Part shown: positions 1-8,490 of the stretch, in pieces | Numbering within the stretch: position 1 is the first letter of the stretch | Layout: each line of letters begins with the position of its first letter | Program-made: the position numbers and the translations under genes | Assembly (NCBI RefSeq): GCF_900091495.1 | Contig: NZ_LT607413.1 | Location: forward strand, 1,612,001-1,676,000 | Length of the DNA: 64,000 bases | Direction: 5' to 3' | Source of the DNA: Micromonospora echinospora | GTDB lineage: Bacteria > Actinomycetota > Actinomycetes > Mycobacteriales > Micromonosporaceae | The notes under the pieces: model-generated | The model's database searches: none | Told to the model about the DNA's origin: nothing | What the model saw: only the letters and a program-made list of their open reading frames with translations

Positions 1-441
1 GGCGTAAGCACCACACGCAAGGGCGCTCTGAGAGACGTTCCGGGGGATTTCCGTCGCGCCGGCAGGGGGACCCGGGGGGATCCGCCAGGCCCGCGATGCG
101 GGCTGCTCCATCGGCGTCGACATGGTGTAACGACCGACCGGCCGCCCCCATTCCCGGGGCCACCCGGCCACCCGCCGCGCTCACCGGCAGCGGGTCACGG
201 CCGCACGGGGGATACAACCACCCCGCCCCCGCCACCATTCCGCCCAGGCCTCGCCGCTGGTTCCGTCACGGCCTCGCCGCCGGCCCCGGACGATCGACTC
301 CGTTTTGGCGAAACGGGGCTGTCCACGACATCCGGGGACCGCCGTTCCGGCGTCGTGCAGTCGATCAACCGGCGACGTCCGGCGTGCCGACGCGCCATAT
401 TCGGTCGACCGACGGGACGAGGCGGTGGCATCGTGCCGGGG
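1..441. other. No recognisable gene
   Basis: I find no convincing coding region, RNA gene or terminator here. The open frames on both strands run into or through the DinB-like gene and lack ribosome binding sites and family motifs. The stretch probably contains the upstream region of that gene. Confidence 0.5.
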
Positions 442-972
442 ATGCCGGTACCTTCCGCCACGCTCGCGCGGTGGCAGTTCGACCTGACCTGGTCCCTGTT
501 CGAGTACCACCTCGACCGACTCGAACCTGAGGACTTCCGCTGGGAGCCCGCCCCACTCTGTTGGACGATGCGTACCGGACCCGACGGCGGATGGGCGCCG
601 GACTGGGCCGACACCGAACCGGATCCGGTCCCGGTGCCCACGATCGGCTGGCTCACCTGGCACCTCGGCTGGTGGTGGAGCGTGACCCTGGACCACCTTG
701 AGGGACGGACGCCGCGTGAGCGTACCGACGTCCACTGGCCCGGCCCCGGTGAGCCGACGGTGGCCTGGCTACGTGACCTGCGCGTCCAATGGCTGGCCGT
801 GCTCGACCGGCTCACCGACGCCGACCTCGACCGTCCCGCGGCCTTCCCGTGGCAGGACGACCCGGCGCACACGGTCGCGCACACCCTCGGCTGGGTGAAC
901 GCCGAACTGATGAAGAACGTCGCCGAGATCGGTCAGCTCCGGCTGCTGCGCGCCGCGCAGGCGTCCGGCTGA
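442..972 (+). CDS. DinB-like four-helix protein
   Basis: This 176-residue protein looks like a DinB/YfiT-type four-helix bundle. It is rich in Trp, with the run IGWLTWHLGWWWSVTLDH near its centre and HTVAHTLGWVNAELMKNVAEIGQL near the end, which match the conserved His-bearing helices of the DinB_2 class. Relatives often bind a divalent metal through three His residues and act as thiol transferases or have no known role. The start is the ATG at 442; an in-frame GTG at 433 is an alternative with a weak GA-rich site upstream. It stands alone and converges with the next gene. Family assignment is fair, function unknown. Confidence 0.7.
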   Translation: MPVPSATLARWQFDLTWSLFEYHLDRLEPEDFRWEPAPLCWTMRTGPDGGWAPDWADTEPDPVPVPTIGWLTWHLGWWWSVTLDHLEGRTPRERTDVHWPGPGEPTVAWLRDLRVQWLAVLDRLTDADLDRPAAFPWQDDPAHTVAHTLGWVNAELMKNVAEIGQLRLLRAAQASG

Positions 973-1056
973 CGGTCAGGCGACCGGAACCCGGCCGACC
1001 CGGTCAGGCGGTGCCCGGTTGTCCCGGTCGGGCGACGGATGCTCGGTTCGTCCCGG

Positions 1057-1491
1057 TCAGGCGATCGGTGGCAGGTGGTCGCGGAGGGCGGCGTACTGGG
1101 CGACGGTCAGGTAGGACGGGTTGGCCCCCTGCGGCTGGCGGAAGACCTCCGCCGCCGCCAGGCGGGCGTCGGCGCGCAGGGGCCCGCGGCGCACCCGGTG
1201 CTCGGGGGCGAGGACGGTCAGGTCGAGCGGCACCGTCCACGGCCCGTCGCCGTGGGGCACCGCCGGACCGGTGAGCCGGCCGACCCCCCAGACGCCGTAC
1301 GGAAGTCGCCCCCGGCTCCCGCTGGCCCAGAGGACGACCGGCTGTCCGGCCGCCATCAGCCGGGCCCGGTAGCCGGGGCGGACGCACCAGCCACGTACCC
1401 GGGGATCGTGGGCGAACCGGCCGGTCAGGTCGGTGGTGTCCGCGTTGCCCTTGAGCAGCCAGGCACCGAGGTCGTCGAGGGTGACCGCCAC
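1057..1491 (-). CDS. EVE/PUA-like domain protein
   Basis: This 144-residue protein opens with AWLLKGNADTTDL, then a Trp- and Arg-rich strand pattern (GWCVRPGYRARLMAAGQPVVLWASG), resembling the EVE branch of PUA-like folds. That fold binds modified bases or RNA in other proteins; the ligand here is unknown. I chose the GTG at 1491 because GGAGGG lies about 4 bases upstream, whereas the longer frame to 1557 adds an Arg-rich, non-conserved tail. The 84 bp to the convergent DinB-like gene contain several imperfect copies of a CCGGTCAGGCG motif. Identification rests on pattern only. Confidence 0.6.
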   Translation of the reverse strand: MAVTLDDLGAWLLKGNADTTDLTGRFAHDPRVRGWCVRPGYRARLMAAGQPVVLWASGSRGRLPYGVWGVGRLTGPAVPHGDGPWTVPLDLTVLAPEHRVRRGPLRADARLAAAEVFRQPQGANPSYLTVAQYAALRDHLPPIA

Positions 1492-1553
1492 TTTCCCTCC
1501 CGTACGCGCGCGTCGGGCCGACCGAGGGGCCGACCCGACGCGAAACGCGGACC

Positions 1554-1727
1554 TCAACTGCGGAACATGTCCTTGATCTTCTCGCCAGCCTGCTTGAGGT
1601 GGCCGCTGGCCTGGTCCTGGCGACCCTCGGCCTCCAGGCGCTCGTTGTCGGTGGCCCGGCCGACGCCTTCCTTGACCTTGCCGGTCGCCTGCTCGGACGC
1701 ATTATTGATCTTGTCATCGATACCCAT
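1554..1727 (-). CDS. CsbD family stress protein
   Basis: A 57-residue, highly charged, Gly- and Ala-containing helical protein starting MGIDDKINNASEQATGKVKE and ending in KQAGEKIKDMFRS. This is the CsbD family layout, in which the N-terminal ATGKVKE-like turn is diagnostic. Family members are small general-stress proteins (SigB-controlled in Bacillus); the molecular role is unknown. The ATG at 1727 is preceded by GGAGGT at a good distance. It lies 105 bp downstream of copA on the same strand, but the gap is long enough for its own promoter. Confidence 0.85.
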   Translation of the reverse strand: MGIDDKINNASEQATGKVKEGVGRATDNERLEAEGRQDQASGHLKQAGEKIKDMFRS

Positions 1728-1832
1728 GCGGCACCTCCGGGGTCGCGGGTGTGGAACCTCGTCGTCCTACCCCGTTCCTCCTACCCCGACCGCCCCGGCC
1801 CAACCCTCCGGCGACGGGTCCGACAGGGCGTC

Positions 1833-4088
1833 TCACGCCACCGGGCGGAAACCACGCAGACGGAGGCTGTTGGCGACCACGAAGACCGAGGAGAAGGCCA
1901 TCGCCGCTCCGGCGATCATCGGGTTGAGCATCCCGGCGGCGGCCAGCGGCAGCGCCGCCACGTTGTAGGCGAACGCCCAGAACAGATTGCTCTTGATGAT
2001 CCGCAGGGTCCGGCGGGCGAGGCGGATCGCGTCCACCGCCGCCACGAGGTCACCCCGGACCAGGGTCAGGTCGGACGCCTCGATCGCGGCGTCCGTGCCG
2101 GTGCCCATGGCCAGTCCCAGGTCGGCCTGGGCGAGCGCGGCGGCGTCGTTGACCCCGTCGCCGACCATCGCCACGACCTTCCCCTCGGCCTGGAGCCGCC
2201 TGACCACGTCGACCTTCTCCACCGGCAGCACCTCGGCGATCACCTCGTCCACGCCCACCTCGGCGGCGACCGTGCGGGCGGCGGCCAGGTTGTCCCCGGT
2301 CAGCAGCACCGGCGTCAGGCCGATCTCGCGGAGCCGGGTGATCGCGGCCCGACTGGTCGGCTTGACCACGTCGGCGACCACCAGGACGCCGCGCGCCGAG
2401 CCGTCCCACCCGGCCAGCACCGCCGTCCGGCCCTTGGCCTCCGCGTCCCGCACCGCCCGTTCGATCCCCCCGGGTACGTCGAGACCGCGCTCGCGCAGCA
2501 GCCGTACCCGGCCGACCACCAGGTCCCGGCCGTCGACCGTGCCGGTGACGCCGAGCCCCTCGACGTTGGCGAACCCGGTCACCGGGGGCAGCGTGCCGGC
2601 GCGGGCGGCCCCGGCGGCCACCGCCCGGGCGATCGGGTGCTCGCTGGCCGCCTCCAGTGCGCCGGCCAGCCGCAGCAGCTCGTCGGCGTCCTGCCCGTCG
2701 GCCGGGAGCGTGTCGACCAGGGTCATCTTCCCGGTGGTGACGGTGCCGGTCTTGTCCAGCACGACGGTGTCCACCCGCCGGGTCGACTCCAGCACCTCCG
2801 GCCCCTTGATCAGGATGCCGAGCTGCGCGCCCCGACCGGTGCCGACCAGCAGGGCGGTCGGGGTGGCCAGGCCGAGCGCGCACGGGCAGGCGATGACCAG
2901 CACCGCCACGGCGGCGGTGAACGCGGCGGTCAGGCCACCGTCGCGGCCCAGCCAGAAACCGAGGGTGCCGACCGCGAGCGCGATCACGATCGGGACGAAC
3001 ACCCCGGAGATCCGGTCGGCCAGCCGCTGCACGGCCGCCTTGCCGGTCTGCGCCTGCTCCACCAGCTTCGCCATCTGGGCGAGCTGGGTGTCCCCACCGA
3101 CCCGCGTGGCGGTGACCACCAGTCGGCCGCCCGCGTTGACGGTCGCCCCGACCACGGCGTCGCCCGGTCCCACCTCGACCGGCACCGACTCGCCGGTGAG
3201 CATGCTGGCGTCGACCGCCGAGGTGCCCTCGGCCACCACCCCGTCGGTGGCGACCTTCTCGCCGGGCCGGACGACGAACCGGTCCCCCACCGCGAGCTGG
3301 TCGACCGGGATCCGGACCTCCGCGCCGTCCCGCAGCACGGCGACGTCCTTCGCGCCGAATTCGAGCAGGGCACGCAGGGCGGCCCCGGCGGTGCGCTTCG
3401 CGCGGGCCTCGAAGTAGCGGCCAGCGAGGATGAACATGGTCACCCCGGCCGCCGTCTCCAGGTAGATGTTGCCGGCTCCGTCGCTGCGCGCGATGTCGAA
3501 GGTGAACGGGTGGGTCATCCCCGGCGTGCCCGCGTCGCCGAGGAAGAGCGCCCAGAGCGACCAGCCGAACGCGGCGAGGGTGCCGAGCGAGATCAGCGTG
3601 TCCATGGTTGCCGCGCCGTGACGCAGGTTGACCAGGGCGGCACGGTGCAAGGGCAGCCCGCCGTAGACCACCACCGGGGCGGCCAGGGTCAGCGAGAGCC
3701 ACTGCCAGTAGGTGAACTGCCAGGCCGGCACCATCGCCAGCAGGATCACCGGCACCGTCAGCACGGCCGACACCCACAGCCGGGTACGCAGCCCGCGCAG
3801 CTCGTCCACCGCTTCGGTGGTTCCATCCGGGCCGGCGGCCGGCGTGGGCGGAGCGGGCAACGCGGCGGTGTAGCCGGTCTTCTCGACCGTGGCGATCAGG
3901 TCCTGCGGCGTGACGGTGTCGTCGTACGAGACGGACGCCTTCTCGGTGGCGTAGTTGACCGTGGCGGTGACGCCGTCCAGGCGGTTGAGCTTCTTCTCGA
4001 TCCGGGAGGCGCAGGAGGCGCAGGTCATGCCGCCGATCGCCAGTTCGATCCGGTGGGGCGCCACCCGCAGGGGTCCAGCGGTGGACAT
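1833..4088 (-). CDS. copA: Copper-exporting P1B-type ATPase
   Basis: A 751-residue cytoplasmic-membrane pump expected to export Cu(I) using ATP. It has one N-terminal heavy-metal domain with GMTCASC at residues 20-26, eight predicted membrane segments, the CPC metal site ([12 protein letters not shown]), the phosphorylation motif DKTGT, the SEHP motif of the nucleotide-binding domain and the hinge [12 protein letters not shown] in the seventh segment (FAYNVAALP) and MAFSS in the eighth are the residues that mark the Cu(I) subgroup. The ATG at 4088 has GGAGGT upstream. It is the third gene of a leftward copper operon after copZ and a His-rich protein, 13 bp from the latter. Regulation by the adjacent CsoR is likely. 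Confidence 0.95.
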   Translation of the reverse strand: MSTAGPLRVAPHRIELAIGGMTCASCASRIEKKLNRLDGVTATVNYATEKASVSYDDTVTPQDLIATVEKTGYTAALPAPPTPAAGPDGTTEAVDELRGLRTRLWVSAVLTVPVILLAMVPAWQFTYWQWLSLTLAAPVVVYGGLPLHRAALVNLRHGAATMDTLISLGTLAAFGWSLWALFLGDAGTPGMTHPFTFDIARSDGAGNIYLETAAGVTMFILAGRYFEARAKRTAGAALRALLEFGAKDVAVLRDGAEVRIPVDQLAVGDRFVVRPGEKVATDGVVAEGTSAVDASMLTGESVPVEVGPGDAVVGATVNAGGRLVVTATRVGGDTQLAQMAKLVEQAQTGKAAVQRLADRISGVFVPIVIALAVGTLGFWLGRDGGLTAAFTAAVAVLVIACPCALGLATPTALLVGTGRGAQLGILIKGPEVLESTRRVDTVVLDKTGTVTTGKMTLVDTLPADGQDADELLRLAGALEAASEHPIARAVAAGAARAGTLPPVTGFANVEGLGVTGTVDGRDLVVGRVRLLRERGLDVPGGIERAVRDAEAKGRTAVLAGWDGSARGVLVVADVVKPTSRAAITRLREIGLTPVLLTGDNLAAARTVAAEVGVDEVIAEVLPVEKVDVVRRLQAEGKVVAMVGDGVNDAAALAQADLGLAMGTGTDAAIEASDLTLVRGDLVAAVDAIRLARRTLRIIKSNLFWAFAYNVAALPLAAAGMLNPMIAGAAMAFSSVFVVANSLRLRGFRPVA

Positions 4089-4101
4089 CGGGTACCTCCG
4101 G

Positions 4102-4998
4102 TCAGTCGTGCGCGTGGTCGGCCGGGTCGGCCACGACCGTGAACTCGGCGGTGCGGACCGTGCCGCCGTGCTGGAAGTCCAGGAAGAGGCGGTACGTCCC
4201 GGCGGACGGCACCTCGGCGCGGAAGCGCACCTCCGGGCCGGGACGGGTCCGCCCGTCACCGGGGGCACCGTCCGGATGCACGTGTACGTACGCCAGGTCA
4301 CCCTGGCGCAGCGCCACCAGGTGCCCGTACGCGCCGAGGTAGGGCTGGAGATCGGTGACCGGTTCGCCGTCCCGGCGCACGGTCAGGGTCAGCTCGCTGG
4401 CCCCGCCGGGTCGCAGCTCACCGGTGAGGGTGACGGCGTACCCGTCGACGGTGGCGGTGGCTGCCGGCGCGGGCAGCGTACGCGGCGTGAACCCGCCGGG
4501 GACCGCGACGTCCACACCGAGGGTGAGTGGTTTCGCCCCGGTCGGGGTGAAGTCGGCGAACGCCCGCCAACTTCCCGGCTCGGCGAGCGGGGAGGCGATC
4601 CGCCACGTGCCGTCCGGATCCATCGTCGGGTGCACGTGCCGGAACCCGGCGAGGTCCCGTCGGGCGACGATCAGGTGCATCCGCTTGTCGTGCTCCACGT
4701 CGAAGGCGGTGACCGCGTGCCCGTCCGGGCCGGTGACCCGGAAGGCGAACTCGCCGGCCGGCGTGGACACGGGGGTGAGCGTGTAGCCCTGGTCGGAGAC
4801 GAGCAGTCCGCCGGGGAGGTGGGCGTCGGCAGCGCCCGGGACGTCCTCGTGTCCGCCGCCGCCCTCGGGGTGTCCCGCGCCGGGGTGGCCGCTCTCGGCG
4901 GGAGTGACGGGGCCGGTCAGCAACCCGACCCCGTACGCCGCACCGAGAACCGCCACGAGGCCGAGGGCGAAACCGCTCAGCTTCGTCGCTGTGTTCAT
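4102..4998 (-). CDS. His-rich membrane-anchored copper-operon protein
   Basis: A 298-residue exported protein with an N-terminal hydrophobic segment (about residues 8-28) that would act as signal or anchor. A His-rich spacer ([18 protein letters not shown]) follows, then two beta-rich, immunoglobulin-like halves. Both contain clustered His: [17 protein letters not shown] in the first and [11 protein letters not shown] in the second. It ends in DHAHD. No family name can be given with certainty. The position between copZ (4-base ATGA overlap) and copA strongly suggests an extracytoplasmic copper-binding or copper-handover role. The assignment is by context. Confidence 0.75.
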   Translation of the reverse strand: MNTATKLSGFALGLVAVLGAAYGVGLLTGPVTPAESGHPGAGHPEGGGGHEDVPGAADAHLPGGLLVSDQGYTLTPVSTPAGEFAFRVTGPDGHAVTAFDVEHDKRMHLIVARRDLAGFRHVHPTMDPDGTWRIASPLAEPGSWRAFADFTPTGAKPLTLGVDVAVPGGFTPRTLPAPAATATVDGYAVTLTGELRPGGASELTLTVRRDGEPVTDLQPYLGAYGHLVALRQGDLAYVHVHPDGAPGDGRTRPGPEVRFRAEVPSAGTYRLFLDFQHGGTVRTAEFTVVADPADHAHD

Positions 4999-5204
4999 GC
5001 TCCGACGAGCTCGAATCCGGCCTCGTCGACCGCCGCGCGGACCGTCTCGGTCTCCAGCGGCGCGTCACTGGTGACGGTGACCTGACCCGACGGCAGGTCG
5101 ACCTGGACGTCGGTGACACCGGCGACCGCACCGAGCTCGCTGCTGACCGCGCTGACGCAGTGTCCGCAGGTCATGCCCTGGACCTGGTACGTCTTGGTGG
5201 CCAT
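4995..5204 (-). CDS. copZ: Copper chaperone
   Basis: A 69-residue heavy-metal-associated domain with the Cu-binding motif GMTCGHC at residues 10-16 and the typical beta-alpha-beta-beta-alpha-beta length. It should carry Cu(I) in the cytoplasm to CopA. I use the ATG at 5204, which has GAGGAG upstream; a longer frame would read through the operator region. Its stop overlaps the start of the next gene by 4 bases, so the two are translationally coupled. It is the first gene of the leftward copper operon. Confidence 0.93.
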   Translation of the reverse strand: MATKTYQVQGMTCGHCVSAVSSELGAVAGVTDVQVDLPSGQVTVTSDAPLETETVRAAVDEAGFELVGA

Positions 5205-5224
5205 CGAAACTCCTCTCGACGATG

Positions 5225-5243
5225 GATACCCACCTGGGGTATC
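5225..5243. promoter_or_regulatory. CsoR-type operator 1
   Basis: GATACCCACCTGGGGTATC is a near-perfect palindrome of the ATACCC-N4-GGGTAT type bound by CsoR repressors. It lies 20 bp upstream of copZ and should control the leftward operon. Cu(I) binding by CsoR would release it. Confidence 0.8.
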
Positions 5244-5262
5244 CCCTCGACTGGACCGTAAC

Positions 5263-5279
5263 ATACCCCAGGGGGGTAC
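5263..5279. promoter_or_regulatory. CsoR-type operator 2
   Basis: ATACCCCAGGGGGGTAC is a second site with the same half-site layout, 16 bp upstream of csoR and centred 37 bp from the first operator. A possible -10 (TATCCT, 5282-5287) for csoR directly follows it. That would place the start of transcription close to the ATG at 5295 and give a nearly leaderless message. Autoregulation of csoR is the simplest reading. Confidence 0.7.
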
Positions 5280-5294
5280 GCTATCCTCGACACC

Positions 5295-5591
5295 ATGAGC
5301 ACACCCACACCGATCCGGGGATACACGGCCACCAAGGACCAGTTGCTCGCGCGGCTACGCCGGGTCGAGGGGCAGGTCCGGGGCATCGAGAAGATGGTCG
5401 ACGAGGACCGGTACTGCATCGACGTGCTCACCCAGATCTCCGCCATCCAGGCCGCCCTGGACAAGGTCGCCCTCGGCCTGCTCGACGGCCACGCCCGGCA
5501 CTGCATGCACGAGGGTGCTGCCGAGGGTCGCGCCGACGAGATGGCGACCGAGATGATGGCGGCCGTCGGCCGCCTGATGAAACGCGGCTGA
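5295..5591 (+). CDS. csoR: Copper-sensing repressor
   Basis: A 98-residue all-helical DNA-binding protein of the CsoR/RcnR family. The Cu(I)-coordinating triad is present as Cys41, His66 and Cys70, with the 25- and 4-residue spacing of characterised CsoR proteins. The RVEGQVRGIEKM and DVLTQISAIQAAL helices are also conserved. It is divergent from the copZ-copA operon with two matching operators in the 90-bp gap. It should repress both directions until Cu(I) binds. Confidence 0.95.
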   Translation: MSTPTPIRGYTATKDQLLARLRRVEGQVRGIEKMVDEDRYCIDVLTQISAIQAALDKVALGLLDGHARHCMHEGAAEGRADEMATEMMAAVGRLMKRG

Positions 5592-5991
5592 CCGCCGGAG
5601 GCCTCCACGGCCGCGAACAGGCATGATCGACTCCGTCTGGCGGACGGGGGCCGCCCCGGCTCCCTGGACACCCCGTCTCGACCATGCAGCGGGACCTGCT
5701 CCGCGCGGCGACCCCGGCACGACGACCGTCGCAGTCGGCACGGTGCGGACTTCAGGGCGCGATATCGGAATATGGCGCTCGCCTGTCGGTGAAGAAGGTG
5801 GCGATCTCGGAGTGACATCGAGCCAGAGCAGCCGACACCCAACTCAAGAGCCGAATCTTGGACAGTTACCGTTCAAATAAGACGGTAACTGTCCAAGATT
5901 CGAAGCGCCTCTTCGAGATCGTCAGGAGTCAGACACCGAAAGGGCGTCCGCCCCCACCCCAGGGTCGAACGCCCGATCCGCTGCAAGTCTG
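5592..5991. other. Intergenic region with long inverted repeat
   Basis: This 400-bp gap holds no supported gene. A short frame starting at 5623 has no binding site or family match. The one clear feature is the perfect inverted repeat at 5852-5902, listed separately. The rest is unremarkable GC-rich sequence with a GGAGGCCTCC palindrome just after csoR (from 5596). Confidence 0.5.
5852..5902. repeat. Perfect 21-bp inverted repeat
   Basis: Two exact 21-bp complementary arms (5852-5872 and 5882-5902) flank a 9-base A/T-rich loop. The arms contain AATCTTGGACAGTTACCGT and its complement and are clearly richer in A/T than the surroundings. No U-run follows on either strand. It lies 89 bp downstream of the DUF397 gene and 260 bp after csoR. 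It could be a bidirectional terminator, an operator, or a remnant of a mobile or dispersed element. Confidence 0.85.
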
Positions 5992-6183
5992 TTATCGCTG
6001 GCAACCGACCTCAGCGACGAACGCGCGCCAGGACTCGGGGGTGAAGGCGAGCGTGCCGCCCGACCGGTCCTTCGTGTCCCGCACGAGAACCACCCCCGCC
6101 AGATTGTCCGCCACCTCGACGCAGGCTCCACCGTTCTGGCCGCTGCGCGTGCTCTTGCGCCAGACAGCGCCACTCAGTTCCAT
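5992..6183 (-). CDS. DUF397 small protein
   Basis: A 63-residue protein with the DUF397 signature: WRKSTRSGQNGGACVEVA, then VLVRDTKD and a C-terminal FTPESWRAFVAEV. Such proteins are almost confined to actinomycetes and nearly always follow a DUF5753 helix-turn-helix gene, as here. The pair is often described as an Scr1-like toxin-antitoxin-like or developmental regulator system (BldB/WhiJ context in Streptomyces). The start overlaps the end of the upstream regulator gene by 10 bp, so translation is coupled. The exact biochemical role is unknown. Confidence 0.9.
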   Translation of the reverse strand: MELSGAVWRKSTRSGQNGGACVEVADNLAGVVLVRDTKDRSGGTLAFTPESWRAFVAEVGCQR

Positions 6184-6977
6184 TTCTCAGCCACCCTCTC
6201 GATCAACTCGACCGATTGCCTGTGAGGCAACGCCTCGCCCCGGATGGACTCCCACGCCTGCTGCACCCAGATCAGGCTGGACGACTCGTCGACCACCTGC
6301 CCCTGAAGCTGACTGTCCAGATAGGCGTATTCGTCCCCTCCTTCGAGGGAGGCCAACACGAACGGGCCGCCCATACCAGCGTACGCCCCGGTAGATGACG
6401 GCACGACGTGGATTCGTACGTGCGGAAGCTGGGTGGACAACTCCAGCATCCGACACAACTGCGCATGCATGATCGCGGCATCACCCACCTCTCGTTGCAG
6501 CACGTTCTCATCGATAACGGCCACAAACTGCGGTGGCGACTCGCTCGTGAGAACCTCCTGCCGCATGATGCGGGCCGACGTCCGACGCTCGACCTCATCA
6601 GAACTCAGGAGGCCACCGCATGCGAACAGCGCACGGGCGTACGCCTCCGTCTGAAGCAGTCCCGGCACGGTGGTCATCTCGTACCACCGTAGGGACAGTG
6701 CCTGGCGTTCGATCTCGATCCAGTTCCGGAACCACACCGGAGCGCTCGCGTCACGCACCAGGTCTTCCCAGAGGCTGAGCAGGATCCCGCCGGTCTCCAG
6801 GGCTTCGTCCACGGCCTTGAGGTACTCCGGCTTGGGCGGCTTGACGCCGGTCTCGATCGCGCTGACGTGCGTGTTCGAGTAGTGCACCCGTTCACCCAAC
6901 GCGTCCTGGGTCAGTCCGGCGGCCACCCGCCGCCGACGCAGCTCGCGCAACAGGAACTCGGACGGCGAGATTCCCAC
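6174..6977 (-). CDS. XRE regulator with DUF5753 domain
   Basis: A 267-residue protein with an N-terminal Cro/C1-type helix-turn-helix (about residues 8-65, GLTQDALGERVHYSNTHVSAIETG). A DUF5753 C-terminal domain follows, with the typical TTVPGLLQTEAYARALF and ERRTSARIMRQEVL stretches. I chose GTG 6977 because GGAGG sits 5 bases upstream; the frame remains open to 7037. With the overlapping DUF397 gene it makes the standard actinomycete pair. It presumably autoregulates from the 169-bp divergent gap. Confidence 0.9.
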   Translation of the reverse strand: MGISPSEFLLRELRRRRVAAGLTQDALGERVHYSNTHVSAIETGVKPPKPEYLKAVDEALETGGILLSLWEDLVRDASAPVWFRNWIEIERQALSLRWYEMTTVPGLLQTEAYARALFACGGLLSSDEVERRTSARIMRQEVLTSESPPQFVAVIDENVLQREVGDAAIMHAQLCRMLELSTQLPHVRIHVVPSSTGAYAGMGGPFVLASLEGGDEYAYLDSQLQGQVVDESSSLIWVQQAWESIRGEALPHRQSVELIERVAEKWN

Positions 6978-7146
6978 ACGTTCCTCCACTCTCCTCGGTC
7001 CACGTCGCCGTACCCCCACCCAGCCCGAGACGGTCACCCAGGGTCGTCATGACGAAGCGGAGTGTTCGGAATCCTAGGGCGAGGCGGGCACGCTGTACAC
7101 CCACGGTCACCACGACATCGCCGAAATGCCGAAAGAGGGAGGTCCC

Positions 7147-7836
7147 GTGCCCCGACACCATTCCGTCCCGCTCGCTCCGCGTCACCGCCGCGACTGGCGT
7201 ACGGCTTGGCGGCGCTGCGGCTGCGGCTGCGCCTGGCCCTGCCCGGACCGGTACCTGTCGGTGCCGGTCGAGCCGGCCGTCGCGCCGGCACCGCCCACCT
7301 ACCCGCAGGTCAGCAACGTGCCGGTGGCCAGTGCCGCCTGGGCGGTGTCCGGGGTCGCCGACGAGTTGCGGGAGGCGTACGTCGCGGTCGGCGCGGCCGT
7401 CGTCCTGCTGGAACGGGTGCGGGTCGGTGCCGCGAATCCCGCTCTGCGCGCGGCGCAGCGGGGTGCCGATCACGCGCTGGACCTGGCCGACGAGGCGGAG
7501 CGGCTGCTCGGCCTGGGCGTAGCGCGCCTGCGAACGGCTTGCGGACGAGGCGCACCCGGCCACGACGTGGCCGTCACGGTGGAGGCGGTCGTCGTCCGGC
7601 TCCGTGCGGCGGCGGACCGGATCGACCGGTTCCCGCACCGGATCAGGGTGGCCGGGGAACAGCTCCGGGCCGCCGGGGAGGACGGCCCGACCGTCGAGGC
7701 GGCGACCGGGGAGTGGGCACGGGCCGCCGGGCAGCTCGAACTGACCGCCGCCGCTCTGCGGGAGACCGTCGCCGCGCTCGCGGCGCAGTTTCCCGCCGAC
7801 GCGGCGGACCCGGCAGGGAGAGGTCGACGGCCGTGA
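7147..7836 (+). CDS. Hypothetical Cys-cluster protein
   Basis: A 229-residue protein with no recognised domain. It has a basic N-terminus, then a CGCGCAWPCP cysteine cluster near residues 25-34, then an Ala-rich helical body (AAWAVSGVADELREAYVAVGAAV and repeated AA-rich heptads) suggesting a coiled coil. The GTG at 7147 has GGGAGG four bases upstream. The stop overlaps the next start as GTGA, making it the first gene of a three-gene coupled set with a DivIVA-like protein. No function can be assigned. Confidence 0.7.
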   Translation: MPRHHSVPLAPRHRRDWRTAWRRCGCGCAWPCPDRYLSVPVEPAVAPAPPTYPQVSNVPVASAAWAVSGVADELREAYVAVGAAVVLLERVRVGAANPALRAAQRGADHALDLADEAERLLGLGVARLRTACGRGAPGHDVAVTVEAVVVRLRAAADRIDRFPHRIRVAGEQLRAAGEDGPTVEAATGEWARAAGQLELTAAALRETVAALAAQFPADAADPAGRGRRP

Positions 7837-8090
7837 TCTACCTGACCGGCAAGCGGCTCGGGCCGCACCAGATCCGGAGCGTGGAATTCGACCGGTGCTG
7901 GCGCGGACTCGCACCGGACCAGGTCCGCTCCCATCTCGACCGGGTCGCCGGGGAGGTGGAGCGGCTGCACCGGCACATCCGGGCCGTGGAGGCCGACGGC
8001 GACCGGATTCGTCAGGCGCTGCGCTGCTGGCAGTCCGAGTACGCCCAGCGCCGGCCGGCGGACTCCGGCCCTCGGCACGGGCGGTGGTGA
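7833..8090 (+). CDS. DivIVA-like domain protein
   Basis: An 85-residue protein whose first 60 residues match the DivIVA N-terminal pattern used at the membrane: LTGKRLGPHQIRSVEFDRCWRGLAPDQVRSHLDRVAGEVERL, then a short coiled coil. Full DivIVA has a long coiled-coil tail that is missing here, so this is a short paralogue rather than the polar growth scaffold. It starts with GTG in a 4-base overlap with the previous gene and ends in the same overlap with the next. Confidence 0.75.
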   Translation: MIYLTGKRLGPHQIRSVEFDRCWRGLAPDQVRSHLDRVAGEVERLHRHIRAVEADGDRIRQALRCWQSEYAQRRPADSGPRHGRW

Positions 8091-8326
8091 CGGTGAGCCG
8101 TTGGGTCCTGCACCTGCCGCTGACGCTGCCCAGCCGGGCGTACGCCGTCGCCCTCGTGGTGGTGCTGCGCGACTCCCTCGGGCACGTGCCGGAACTGGAC
8201 TTCGGGGAGGCCACGCTCAGCGCGGAGGACGACCAGTCGCGGCGTACCCGGATCTGGTGTGACGCGCGACTGGGCGACGGACGGCGGTGTGTGCTGCCGA
8301 TCAGGCACGACGGGAGGTGCCGGTGA
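8087..8326 (+). CDS. Small hypothetical protein, coupled to DivIVA-like gene
   Basis: A protein of about 79 residues that is not recognised. It has a hydrophobic stretch (LPLTLPSRAYAVALVVVL), an acidic middle, and CDARLGDGRRCVLPIRHDGRC near the end, where two or three Cys and a His could bind metal. GTG at 8087 overlaps the upstream stop; GTG at 8093 is an alternative. The coupling suggests that its product works with the two preceding ones. Confidence 0.6.
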   Translation: MTVSRWVLHLPLTLPSRAYAVALVVVLRDSLGHVPELDFGEATLSAEDDQSRRTRIWCDARLGDGRRCVLPIRHDGRCR

Positions 8327-8490
8327 CCGGTGGGCGCATGGACGGGGCAGCTCCACAGCGTGCCGACGAACTCCCCACCGAGCCGCGCGGAACTCGGGCC
8401 GGACCGCCGAACAGGCTGCGAGCTGCGACTTCGGAGCCGGCAGAATGGTCCGGCCAGGGCACCCGCCACGCCAGGATCGTTGGGAGAAGC

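Noticed and set aside
1599..4142. 847-residue open frame on the plus strand opposite copA
   Set aside because: The minus frame encodes an unmistakable CopA with all motifs; the plus frame is Arg/Gly/Asp-rich and has no start signal. It is a codon-bias shadow.
5623..5880. Small plus-strand frame after csoR
   Set aside because: No binding site, no family match, and it ends inside the loop of the inverted repeat.
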